Shown here: one piece after another, positions 19,499 to 28,269 of the stretch | Layout: each line of letters opens with the position of its first letter | Numbering within the stretch: position 1 is the stretch's first letter | DNA from: DATLGB01 sp963726825 | Lineage (GTDB): Bacteria > Actinomycetota > Thermoleophilia > Solirubrobacterales > Solirubrobacteraceae | Length of the DNA: 64,000 nucleotides | Assembly: GCA_963726825.1 (NCBI GenBank) | Contig: CAVSDT010000002.1 | Coordinates: 1,116,001-1,180,000 of the forward strand | Reading direction: 5' to 3' | The notes under the pieces: generated by a model | Database searches by the model: none | What the model was told of the DNA's origin: nothing | What the model saw: the letters and a program-made list of their open reading frames with translations, nothing else | Program-made: the position numbers and the translations under genes

Positions 19499-22024
19499 AT
19501 GGCCCCACGCACGACGTCCCGCCGCAAGCCGGTGAAGCCTGCCCCTGCCCGCCGCAAGCCCGCCGCGCGGCGTCCCGCCAAGCCCGCCCTCCCGGTGCTC
19601 GAGCAGCGCCACCAGGACCTGCTGGGCCTCGTGCTCGTCGCCCTCGCGGTGTTCCTCGCTTTCGTCGTCTGGCTGGGCTGGGACGGTGGCGCCGCAGGCG
19701 ACAAGCTCGTCGACGGCCTCAAGTGGGCCGTCGGAGCGCTCCACCTCGCCGCCCCGGTCGCGTTCATGGCCGCCGGCGCGTGGCTCGTGCTCAAGCCGGA
19801 CCTGCCGGCCGTGCGCCCCGTCCGCACCGGCCTCGTCCTTCTCCTCGTCGGCGTCTCGCTCGGGCTCGCCTCCGACACGCTCGGCCTCGGCCCCGGCGGC
19901 ATGCGCCTGCGCGAGCTCGACCCGGAGTACGCCCGCACCCACGGCGGCATGGTGGGGGAGGTGCTGCACTGGGGGATCTCCGGCGCGCTCGGCACCGTTG
20001 GCGCCCACATCGTCGTGATCTTCTGCGTCCTCGCCGCCGTGCTGCTGCTGACGGGCGCCTCGGTCGCCGGCGTGCTGCGGGCCACCCACGAGTCCGTCAC
20101 CACGTCGGGCCGCTACGTGATGGCCGGTGCGGAGGAGGTCAGCGCCGTCGTGCGCCGTCGCCGCGTGGACGAGGAGCTCGACGAGCTCGAGCGCCAGCCC
20201 GCGAAGGTCTCGCGCAAGCGCGCGTCGCCCGAGCTCCTCGACGAGGAGGACGCGGCCTGGGACGCCGCGCCGTTCGAGGACGCGACGGCCGTCGCTCCCC
20301 CGCCGCCCGATGTCGCGGACGACCCGTTCCCGGAGCCGTTCGAACCGGAGCCGGAGCCGGTCGCGGAGGAGCCCATGCCCACGCAGGGCCTGGCCGAGGA
20401 CGAGGACCAGCCGGGGGTCGAGAAGCGCGAGCTCACGCAGCTCGACCTCACGCCCCAGGGCCGTCTGCGCTCCCACGTCACCGACGACCCGTCCTTCGTG
20501 TGGAAGCTGCCCGACCCGCGCCGGCTGAAGCGCTCCTCCGAGGCCGCGTCGCGTCCCGACACCGCCGGCCAGGAGAAGACGTCCGCCGCGCTCGTGGAGG
20601 CGCTCGGGCACTTCGGCATCAAGTCCCAGATCGTCGGGATGGTCTCGGGCCCCCACATCACCCGCTACGAGCTGCGCCTGGCGCCGGGCATCAAGGTGGC
20701 CAAGGTCGCCCAGCTCAAGGACGACCTCGCGTACGCGCTCGCGGCGTCCGACATCCGCGTGCTCGCCCCGATCCCCGGCAAGCAGGCCGTCGGCGTGGAG
20801 GTCCCCAACGTCAACCGCAAGATCGTCCACCTCGGCGACGTGCTGAGCGCCCGCCAGGAGGGGTTCTCGCCCCTGACGGTCTCGCTGGGCAAGGACGTCG
20901 CGGGCCGCGCGATCTCCGCCGACCTGGCGAAGATGCCGCACCTGCTGGTGGCCGGCACGACGGGCGCCGGCAAGTCCGGCTGCGTGAACGCGATGCTCTC
21001 GAGCATCCTGCTCAACGCGACGCCGCACGAGGTGCGGATGGTGCTCGTGGACCCCAAGCAGGTCGAGCTCAACCACTACGAGTCGATCCCGCACCTGCTG
21101 ACGCCGGTCATCACCTCCCCGCGCAAGGCCGCGACGGCGCTGCAGAACCTCGTGCGCGAGATGGAGTCGCGCTACTCGCTCATGTCGCTCGCGCGCACCC
21201 GCTCGCTGCCCGAGCTCAACAAGGTGCGCGTCTCGCGCGGGCAGGCCGAGCTGCCCTACATCCTGTGCATCATCGACGAGCTCGCCGACCTGATGATGGT
21301 CGCGCCGGCCGACGTCGAGGACTCGATCATCCGGATCGCCCAGAAGGCGCGCGCGGTCGGCATCCACATGGTGCTCGCCACGCAGTCCCCGCGGGTGGAC
21401 GTCATCACGGGCATGATCAAGGCCAACGTGCCGTCGCGGATCGCCTTCGCCGTGTCCTCGCAGACGGACTCGCGGGTGATCCTCGACCAGAACGGGGCGG
21501 AGGCGCTGCTCGGGCAGGGCGACATGCTGTTCTCGCCCGTGGGGTCCTCCCGGCTGCAGCGCATCCAGGGCGCCTACGTCGACGAGGCCGAGATCCTCAC
21601 GCTCACCGAGGCGTGGCGCAAGCAGGGCGAGCCGGAGTTCCAGGAGGAGCTGCTCGAGGAGGTGGAGGAGGAGGCCGACGTCCCCGAGGCCGCCGATCCC
21701 AACGACGCCGACGACGACCCGCTGCTCGAGGACGCGATCCGCCTCGTGGCGGAGATGCAGACGGCGTCGACGTCGATGCTGCAGCGCCGCATGCGCCTCG
21801 GCTACACCCGCGCCGGCCGGCTGATCGACATGCTCGAGCGCCGCAGCGTGATCTCGGGCTACGAGGGCTCCAAGCCGCGGCAGGTGCTGATCACGGAGGG
21901 CGACGTCGGCCGGGTGCTGTCGACGCTGGCCGAGGCGGGCCAGCTCGGGCATGCCTCGCGCACCGCGCTGGAGGAGCGGCCGCTGGCCGACGAGGACCCC
22001 GGCGCCGACGGGGACAGGGCGTAA
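19499..22024 (+). CDS. ftsK: DNA translocase FtsK/SpoIIIE
   Basis: Septum-located ATP-driven DNA pump that clears chromosomes during division. The 841-aa protein has a basic N-terminal tail, four transmembrane helices (about residues 40-205) and an acidic linker. The alpha-beta motor has Walker A in VAGTTGAGKSGCVNAML (near 485) and Walker B in YILCIIDELADLMM. A C-terminal gamma winged helix (STSMLQRRMRLGYTRAGRLI) recognises KOPS-type sites. ATG 19499 is preceded by GAAGGGG 8 nt upstream and is preferred over GTG 19490, which overlaps that site. Divergent from the OmpR-type regulator. Confidence 0.96.
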   Translation: MAPRTTSRRKPVKPAPARRKPAARRPAKPALPVLEQRHQDLLGLVLVALAVFLAFVVWLGWDGGAAGDKLVDGLKWAVGALHLAAPVAFMAAGAWLVLKPDLPAVRPVRTGLVLLLVGVSLGLASDTLGLGPGGMRLRELDPEYARTHGGMVGEVLHWGISGALGTVGAHIVVIFCVLAAVLLLTGASVAGVLRATHESVTTSGRYVMAGAEEVSAVVRRRRVDEELDELERQPAKVSRKRASPELLDEEDAAWDAAPFEDATAVAPPPPDVADDPFPEPFEPEPEPVAEEPMPTQGLAEDEDQPGVEKRELTQLDLTPQGRLRSHVTDDPSFVWKLPDPRRLKRSSEAASRPDTAGQEKTSAALVEALGHFGIKSQIVGMVSGPHITRYELRLAPGIKVAKVAQLKDDLAYALAASDIRVLAPIPGKQAVGVEVPNVNRKIVHLGDVLSARQEGFSPLTVSLGKDVAGRAISADLAKMPHLLVAGTTGAGKSGCVNAMLSSILLNATPHEVRMVLVDPKQVELNHYESIPHLLTPVITSPRKAATALQNLVREMESRYSLMSLARTRSLPELNKVRVSRGQAELPYILCIIDELADLMMVAPADVEDSIIRIAQKARAVGIHMVLATQSPRVDVITGMIKANVPSRIAFAVSSQTDSRVILDQNGAEALLGQGDMLFSPVGSSRLQRIQGAYVDEAEILTLTEAWRKQGEPEFQEELLEEVEEEADVPEAADPNDADDDPLLEDAIRLVAEMQTASTSMLQRRMRLGYTRAGRLIDMLERRSVISGYEGSKPRQVLITEGDVGRVLSTLAEAGQLGHASRTALEERPLADEDPGADGDRA

Positions 22025-22027
22025 CCT
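22022..22027 (+). promoter_or_regulatory. -10 box TAACCT for the RodZ-like gene
   Basis: TAACCT overlaps the ftsK stop codon and ends 7 nt before the ATG at 22035, a leaderless-type arrangement giving the following genes their own promoter inside the ftsK 3' end. Confidence 0.5.
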
Positions 22028-22034
22028 CACCGCC

Positions 22035-22874
22035 ATGCCGGACATCGGCGCGACGCTGCGTGAAGCGCGGATGGCGCGCCGCCTTGACATCACCGAGGTC
22101 GAGGCGGCGACGAAGATCCGCGCGAAGTACCTCCGGGCCCTGGAGAACGAGGAGTGGGACCTCCTCCCGGGGCCGACGTTCGTGCGCACCTTCCTGCGCA
22201 CCTACGGCGACTACCTCGAGCTCGACTCCCGGATGCTCGTGGAGGAGTACAAGCAGTACTTCCAGCGTCCGTCCCAGCAGGATCTGCTCCCGTTCGGCGG
22301 GGCGGGAGGCGGGGGAGGCGGACGCGGCGGCGGCCGCCGCGCGCCCCGAGGTGGCCGCGGGATCCCGCCGGTCGCGCTCGTCGGCGGGGTCATCGTCGTC
22401 CTGCTCGTGGTCCTGTTCGCCCTGGGCAAGCTCGGTGGGGGCGGCGACTCGGGCGACGAGACCGCCAACACCCCGGCCGCGACCGCGACCGCGACCGCCA
22501 GGCCACGGACGGCCGCGCAACGGCGCGCGGCCCAGCGGCGTGCGGCGGCCCGGCGCCGCGCCGCGGCCCGGGAAGAGGCCGCCAAGGCGGTCGTGCGCTT
22601 CCAGGCGGTCGCCACGGGCGAGGTCAACGTCTGCCTCGTCAGCGGGACCACCGGCAAGGTGCTGATCGACTCGCAGACGCTCGCCGACGGGGACCAGACC
22701 CGGGTGGTCGAGGCCAAGCGGCTCCAGGTCGTCTTCGGCAACAACGCCGTGCGGATGCGCGTGAACGGGAAGACCGTGCGCGTGCCCTCCTCCGACTCAC
22801 CCATCGGCTACGACCTGCGTGCCGGCCGCGACCCGCGCCGCCTCCAAGCCGACGATCAGCCGTCCTGCTCTTGA
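22035..22874 (+). CDS. RodZ-like membrane protein with N-terminal helix-turn-helix
   Basis: The 279-aa protein has an N-terminal Xre/RodZ-type HTH (IGATLREARMARRLDITEVE through LENEEWDLLPGPTFVRTFLR), a Gly/Arg-rich linker, one transmembrane helix (PPVALVGGVIVVLLVVLFAL) and an extracytoplasmic Ala/Arg-rich stalk. A C-terminal beta domain of DUF4115 type follows (EVNVCLVSGTTGKVLIDSQT, FGNNAVRMRVNGK). RodZ couples MreB to wall synthesis in rods. Many actinobacteria lack MreB yet carry such genes after ftsK, so the role here is open. The next gene, cinA, starts in TTGA overlapping its stop. Confidence 0.88.
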   Translation: MPDIGATLREARMARRLDITEVEAATKIRAKYLRALENEEWDLLPGPTFVRTFLRTYGDYLELDSRMLVEEYKQYFQRPSQQDLLPFGGAGGGGGGRGGGRRAPRGGRGIPPVALVGGVIVVLLVVLFALGKLGGGGDSGDETANTPAATATATARPRTAAQRRAAQRRAAARRRAAAREEAAKAVVRFQAVATGEVNVCLVSGTTGKVLIDSQTLADGDQTRVVEAKRLQVVFGNNAVRMRVNGKTVRVPSSDSPIGYDLRAGRDPRRLQADDQPSCS

Positions 22875-24154
22875 GCGCCCGCGCGGCGGTCATCGTCACG
22901 GGGACCGAGGTCCTCACGGGGATCATCTCCGACGCCAACGGCCCGTGGCTGTCGCAGCGGCTGCGGGAGGTGGGCGTCGACTGCGCCCAGATCACGGTCG
23001 TCGGCGATCGGCCGGAGGACCTGCTGGCCGCGCTGCGCCACGCCGCGGACCTCGGGGTGGACCTGGTCGTGACGTCCGGCGGGCTCGGGCCGACCGCGGA
23101 CGACCTGACGGCCGACGTGGTCGCGGACTTCTGCGCGCGCCCGCTCGCCCTCGACGAGGCGCTGCAGGCGCGCGTGCGTGCGGTCGTCGAGCGGCTGTCG
23201 GCGCGCTGGCCCAACCGCGATCCGGAGGCGATGGCCGCCGGGTGGCGCAAGCAGGCGCACGTGCCGGACGGCGCGACGGTGCTCGAGCCGATCGGGACCG
23301 CTCCCGGGTTCGTGGTCCCGCCGCCCCCGGGGTCTGCGGGCGGGCCGTACGTGCTCGTCCTGCCCGGCCCGCCCGGCGAGCTGCAGCCGATGTGGGAGGA
23401 CGCGCTCGGGGGTGGGGCGCTGGAGCCGGCGCTCGGCGGCGCGGTCGAGCTGCGCACGTCGATGCTGCGGCTGTGGGGGATCCCCGAGGCCGACATCGCC
23501 CAGACGCTGCGGGTGCTCGCCGACGACGGGCTCGACCTCTCGGCGCTCGAGATCACGACCTGCCTGCGCCGCGGGGAGATCGAGATCGCCACGACCTTCC
23601 GGCCGGCCGCCCAAGGGGCGTACGACCGCCTCGCGGCGGGCGTGCGGGCCCGCCACGGGGCCGAGCTGTTCTCCGCCGACGAGGGCACGGTCGACGAGGT
23701 CGTCGCGCGCGGCCTGCTCGCGGCGGGGCTGACGGTGGCCACGGCCGAGTCGTGCACCGGCGGGCTGCTGGCCGCCCGGTTGACCGAGCGCCCGGGCTCC
23801 TCGGCGTACGTGCAGGGCGGGCTCGTCGTGTACGCCAACGCGGCCAAGACGGCGCTCGCCGGCGTCCCGGAGTCGGTCATCGAGGCGCACGGGGCGGTGT
23901 CGCCGGAGGTCGCGGCGCTGCTGGCCGACGGGGCGCGCGCCGCGCTCGGCGCCTCCGTGGGGATCGGCATCACGGGCGTGGCCGGGCCGGACGGGGGCAC
24001 GCCGGAGAAGCCCGTCGGGATGGTCTGCGTGTCGGTGTCGCTGGCGGACGGTCGCCGCACGGACCGGACGCTGTCGCTGGGGGGCGACCGGGCCGGCATC
24101 CGCGACCGCACGACGACGCACTGCATGCACCTGCTGCGCGCGCTGCTGGACTGA
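22871..24154 (+). CDS. cinA: CinA-family protein (competence/damage-inducible, nicotinamide mononucleotide deamidase)
   Basis: The 427-aa protein joins an N-terminal molybdopterin-binding-like (COG1058) domain (VIVTGTEVLTGIISDANGP, TSGGLGPTADDLT, LPGPPGELQPMW) to a C-terminal CinA amidase domain with AESCTGGLLAARLTERPG (near residue 294), GVAGPDGGTPEKPVGMV and the final DRTTTHCMHLLRALL. CinA proteins hydrolyse ADP-ribose and deamidate NMN in NAD recycling; the cinA-recA neighbourhood is classical. The start is TTG 22871, overlapping the previous stop as TTGA, which indicates translational coupling. Family length normally 410-430. Confidence 0.95.
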   Translation: MSARAAVIVTGTEVLTGIISDANGPWLSQRLREVGVDCAQITVVGDRPEDLLAALRHAADLGVDLVVTSGGLGPTADDLTADVVADFCARPLALDEALQARVRAVVERLSARWPNRDPEAMAAGWRKQAHVPDGATVLEPIGTAPGFVVPPPPGSAGGPYVLVLPGPPGELQPMWEDALGGGALEPALGGAVELRTSMLRLWGIPEADIAQTLRVLADDGLDLSALEITTCLRRGEIEIATTFRPAAQGAYDRLAAGVRARHGAELFSADEGTVDEVVARGLLAAGLTVATAESCTGGLLAARLTERPGSSAYVQGGLVVYANAAKTALAGVPESVIEAHGAVSPEVAALLADGARAALGASVGIGITGVAGPDGGTPEKPVGMVCVSVSLADGRRTDRTLSLGGDRAGIRDRTTTHCMHLLRALLD

Positions 24155-24246
24155 GTTGGCGCAGCGCCGTCGCGCTTTCGTGACCGGTGCGTCTTGTTCT
24201 GTGGCAGCCCGCCGCGCGAGGGTCCGGTTCCGTCCGATCCCGCGCG

Positions 24247-24276
24247 TAGCTTGCGCGGTCAAAGCTGCAAGAGGAG
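24247..24276 (+). promoter_or_regulatory. recA promoter -10 (TAGCTT) and GAGGAG ribosome site
   Basis: TAGCTT at 24247-24252 and GAGGAG at 24271-24276 precede the recA ATG at 24290, giving a short leader; the ribosome site is 13 nt from the ATG, longer than usual. In 24155-24289 I see no GAAC-N4-GTTC SOS box, in contrast to the radical SAM gene at 30.5 kb. Confidence 0.45.
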
Positions 24277-24289
24277 CCACGAAGCCACC

Positions 24290-25399
<1,110 letters not shown>

Positions 25400-25428
25400 G
25401 CGGCGGGGTTCGCCGCGCCTCGGGTCCG

Positions 25429-25926
25429 ATGCCGGGCGAGCGTCCCATCCTCGACCCCGAGGCGCGGCTGCAGCACGCACGCGACATCGCGTGGTCGGCC
25501 CTCAACCGGCGGGAGCACACCGAGGCCGAGATGCTGCGGACGCTCGAGCGCCGGCGCGTGGACCCCGAGACGGCCGGCGCCGTCGTCTCGGAGTTGGTCG
25601 AGGACCGCTGGCTCGACGACGCCGACTACGCGCGCCGCTTCACGGAGGACCGCCGGCTGCTGGACGGCTGGGGGTCTGAGCGGATCGAGCGGCGCCTGCG
25701 CACGCTCGGCGTCGCGGAGGAGCACGTCCGCGCCGCGGTCGGCCAGCGTGGTGCGGGTGAGGAGCTCGAGGCCGCCCTCGACCTCCTGCGCAAGCGCTTT
25801 CCCGATCCGCCCGCCGATCCGCGTGAGCGCAACAAGGCGCTCGGGGTGCTCGCCCGCAAGGGCTTCGAGCTCGAGTTGGCCTACGACGCCCTGCGCAGGC
25901 ATGCGGGCGTCGGCCTCGACGACTGA
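25429..25926 (+). CDS. recX: Regulatory protein RecX
   Basis: Small inhibitor that binds inside the RecA filament groove. The 165-aa protein consists of three-helix tandem repeats. Recognisable segments are AWSALNRREHTEAEMLRTLE (first repeat), VVSELVEDRWLDDADYARRFTEDR (second) and RRLRTLGVAEEHVRAAV. The length is typical for actinobacterial RecX (150-190). ATG 25429 lies 29 nt after the recA stop, so the two are probably co-transcribed, with RecX translated at lower level since no good ribosome site is present. Confidence 0.93.
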   Translation: MPGERPILDPEARLQHARDIAWSALNRREHTEAEMLRTLERRRVDPETAGAVVSELVEDRWLDDADYARRFTEDRRLLDGWGSERIERRLRTLGVAEEHVRAAVGQRGAGEELEAALDLLRKRFPDPPADPRERNKALGVLARKGFELELAYDALRRHAGVGLDD

Positions 25927-25946
25927 GACCGCGGCGCACCTGGGCG

Positions 25947-25975
25947 TTGCGTCGCGGGCCGCGCGGTACTACGAT
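25947..25975 (+). promoter_or_regulatory. Candidate promoter for the rny leader
   Basis: TTGCGT at 25947-25952 and TACGAT at 25970-25975 are separated by 17 bp, the best -35/-10 pair I see in the window. It lies just after recX and would produce a leader of about 330 nt before the rny ATG at 26311. Confidence 0.5.
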
Positions 25976-26310
25976 CAAGCGATCGACAGACCGGTCGGAC
26001 GACCGACGTGAAAGTCCCGCAAACCAAGACCTTTTCGTTGTTCCTGAACCTCGTTCACCCCGATGCAGTGACGGCAACGCCGTACCCCCGCACCCACCAA
26101 CGACCCGCGATCTCGCCACCCTCCGCCGCCAACTGACTGCTCACGTCCGCGCCTTGAAGCGGGCGAGGCCCACGCTGCCCGCCGCTCGCCCGGCCGGGCT
26201 GTCGATCCACACCACCCCAACACCGCGCACGGCCCGCTGACGGCCCTGCGCGCTGAGACCAATCGGAGCCGGCCGCCCCACGGGCACGCCGGGAGGGAGA
26301 AGGAATCGAC
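25976..26310 (+). other. Long leader region upstream of rny
   Basis: A gene-poor stretch of 335 bp between recX and rny, with GC content visibly below its surroundings around 26005-26065. It contains palindromes such as GACCGGTC and a possible 42-codon ORF (GTG 26008 to TGA 26136), and ends in GGAGGGAGAAGGA 5' of the rny ATG. No known riboswitch consensus was recognised. A structured or leader-peptide-controlled 5' UTR is possible. Confidence 0.45.
26008..26136 (+). CDS. Possible 42-aa leader peptide upstream of rny
   Basis: A GTG-initiated ORF of 42 codons that starts MKVPQTKTFSLFLNLVHPDA and ends PPSAAN. It begins roughly 26 nt after the predicted transcription start and lies entirely inside the rny leader. 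The N-terminal half is hydrophobic and basic and the second half is Pro/Thr/Arg-rich. There is no good ribosome site and no family is recognised; it may be chance. It is listed because it occupies the lower-GC part of the leader. Confidence 0.2.
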   Translation: MKVPQTKTFSLFLNLVHPDAVTATPYPRTHQRPAISPPSAAN

Positions 26311-28065
26311 ATGAGCATGGGAGTCGCGGTCGTCCTGCTGGTCGCCGCCGTACTGCTCGCCGGCGTCGTCGTCTGGGGGGTGCTCACCCTCGCGCGGCGC
26401 CTGCCGCCCGCCGGTGCGGGCCTCACCGCTCCGCCGCCGCACGACGCGGCCGCCGGTCGTCAGGCCGGGTACGCCTATCCGGCCGGGCACGCTGCGAGCC
26501 TGGCCGGCGATCGACCGGCCGGCCCCAACGGCCACCACGCGCCCGTTCAGGCCTCCACCGGGTCCGCCGAGGCCGGCGCGGGCGCCGATTCCCGCCGCCG
26601 CGCGGCCGACGCCCACCCGGCGCCGGCCGCCAACGGCGCCTCCGCGCTGTCGGCCGCTCCTGCCTCGACCCACACCGGCGCCAACGGCCGCGCCGACCGC
26701 GCTCCGGCCACGCCCCGTCCGGGGGCCGCGGACGCCGGCCCCGCCGTCGGGACCCCCGCGGGCGCCGTCGCGCTCCGCGGACCGGCCACCGAGCTCGTGC
26801 GGCGCGAGGAGCGACTCCACGCCGGCGAGGACCGCCTCGACGTGCGCGCCGACGAGCTCTCAGACCGCGAGCGGAGCATCGGCGACCGCGAGGCGGCGGT
26901 CGCGGCACTGCGCGAGGAGCGCATCCGGGCGCTGGAGGCCGTGTCGGGCCTCGGTGCCGCGCAGGCGAAGGCGCTGCTGCTCAAGGACCTCGAGGGCGAG
27001 CTGCGCCACGAGGCGGCCCGGCTCGTGCGCCAGGTCGAGGCCGAGACCAAGCGCGACGCCGATCGCCGCGTGCGCAACATCCTCTCCGTCGTCATGCAGC
27101 GGATGGCAGCCGGGCACGCGACGGAGACCACCGTGTCCGTCGTGCAGCTCTCCGCCGACGACATGAAGGGCCGGATCATCGGCCGGGAGGGGCGCAACAT
27201 CCGCGCCCTCGAGCACCTCACGGGGGTCGACTTCATCATCGACGACACGCCCAACGCGGTCGTCCTGTCGGCCTTCGACGGGGTCCGTCGCGAGGTCGCC
27301 AGGCTCACGCTGGAGAAGCTGCTCGAGGATGGCCGCATTCACCCGGCGCGGATCGAGGAGACCTTCTACCAGGCCCGCTCCGAGCTCGACACGATCATCG
27401 CCAAGGCCGGCGAGGACGCGGCGTTCGAGGCGGGCGTCACCGGCCTGGACGCCGAGCTGCTGCGGATGCTCGGCCGGCTGAAGTACCGCACGAGCTACGG
27501 GCAGAACGTGCTCGCGCACTCCGTCGAATGCGCGCACCTGGCCGCGATGATGGCCGAGGAGCTCGGGGCGTCGGCCAAGACCGCGCGTCGGGCCGCGCTG
27601 CTGCACGACATCGGCAAGGCCGTCTCGCACGAGGTCGAGGGCCCGCACGCCCTCATCGGCGGTGAGATGGCCCGCAAGCACGCCGAGCCCGAGGCCGTCG
27701 CGCACGCGATGGAGGCCCACCACAACGAGGTCGATCCGCAGACCGTCGAAGCGGTCATCGTCCAGGCCGCCGACGCGCTCTCCGGCGCGCGGCCCGGCGC
27801 CCGCGGCGAGTCGCTTGAGTCCTACGTCAAGCGCCTGCGCGAGCTCGAGAAGCTCGCCACCCGCCACGCCGGCGTCGACAAGGTCTACGCGATGCAGGCC
27901 GGGCGCGAGATCCGCGTCATGGTCGAGCCCGGCGCCCTCGACGACGACGGCATGACCCTCCTCTCCCACGAGATCGCCCGCGAGATCGAGCGCGAGCTCG
28001 AGTACCCCGGCCAGATCAAGGTGACGGTCATCCGCGAGTCGCGATCGACGGACTACGCGCGCTGA
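26311..28065 (+). CDS. rny: Ribonuclease Y with unusually long linker
   Basis: Membrane-anchored endoribonuclease that starts mRNA decay. The 584-aa protein has one N-terminal transmembrane helix (residues 4-28), then about 130 residues of Ala/Pro/Gly-rich low-complexity sequence (30-160) not found in typical RNase Y (about 520 aa). A coiled coil (EERLHAGEDRLDVRADELSD onward), a KH domain (DDMKGRIIGREGRNIRALEH, near 290) and the HD domain with AALLHDIGKAVSHEVEGPHA (near 428) and YVKRLRELEKLA follow. ATG 26311 has a strong GGAGGGAGAAGGA site. RNase Y is common in Firmicutes and patchy in actinobacteria, so this clade uses RNase Y together with RNase J. Confidence 0.95.
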   Translation: MSMGVAVVLLVAAVLLAGVVVWGVLTLARRLPPAGAGLTAPPPHDAAAGRQAGYAYPAGHAASLAGDRPAGPNGHHAPVQASTGSAEAGAGADSRRRAADAHPAPAANGASALSAAPASTHTGANGRADRAPATPRPGAADAGPAVGTPAGAVALRGPATELVRREERLHAGEDRLDVRADELSDRERSIGDREAAVAALREERIRALEAVSGLGAAQAKALLLKDLEGELRHEAARLVRQVEAETKRDADRRVRNILSVVMQRMAAGHATETTVSVVQLSADDMKGRIIGREGRNIRALEHLTGVDFIIDDTPNAVVLSAFDGVRREVARLTLEKLLEDGRIHPARIEETFYQARSELDTIIAKAGEDAAFEAGVTGLDAELLRMLGRLKYRTSYGQNVLAHSVECAHLAAMMAEELGASAKTARRAALLHDIGKAVSHEVEGPHALIGGEMARKHAEPEAVAHAMEAHHNEVDPQTVEAVIVQAADALSGARPGARGESLESYVKRLRELEKLATRHAGVDKVYAMQAGREIRVMVEPGALDDDGMTLLSHEIAREIERELEYPGQIKVTVIRESRSTDYAR

Positions 28066-28078
28066 GCCGCGCGCGCGG

Positions 28079-28207
28079 ACGCGGCGGACCGCCAGCCGCG
28101 CCACCCCGTCCGTCGCGCACCGTGGTCGGGCACGCAGACCCTGACGGTCCCCACGCGCGACCAGGCCCGGCCGGAGGGGACGTGGCGGGATCGGCGAACC
28201 GCCGCGT
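28079..28207. repeat. Long imperfect inverted repeat between rny and miaB
   Basis: The gap 28066-28269 (204 bp) is dominated by an inverted repeat centred near 28143. The outer ACGCGGCGG (28079-28087) is complementary to 28199-28207, and matched blocks continue inward (GCCAC, TGGTCG, ACC) to a central GACCCTGACGGTC. It resembles in scale the elements at 722-810 and 11152-11328. No ORF is supported; the miaB promoter follows. Confidence 0.55.
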
Positions 28208-28253
28208 GCCGAGCCGCCGCACGTCGCCCGCCGAGGCCGCCCGCGCGCGCCGG

Positions 28254-28259
28254 TAGCCT
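28254..28259 (+). promoter_or_regulatory. -10 box TAGCCT for miaB
   Basis: TAGCCT ends 10 nt before the miaB ATG at 28270, with no Shine-Dalgarno, indicating a leaderless miaB transcript. Confidence 0.55.
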
Positions 28260-28269
28260 CCCCGGCGCG

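Noticed and set aside
25947..26240. 97-codon plus-strand ORF in the rny leader
   Set aside because: It would begin upstream of the predicted transcription start and has no domain or ribosome site; the shorter GTG ORF at 26008 is the only one kept, with low confidence.
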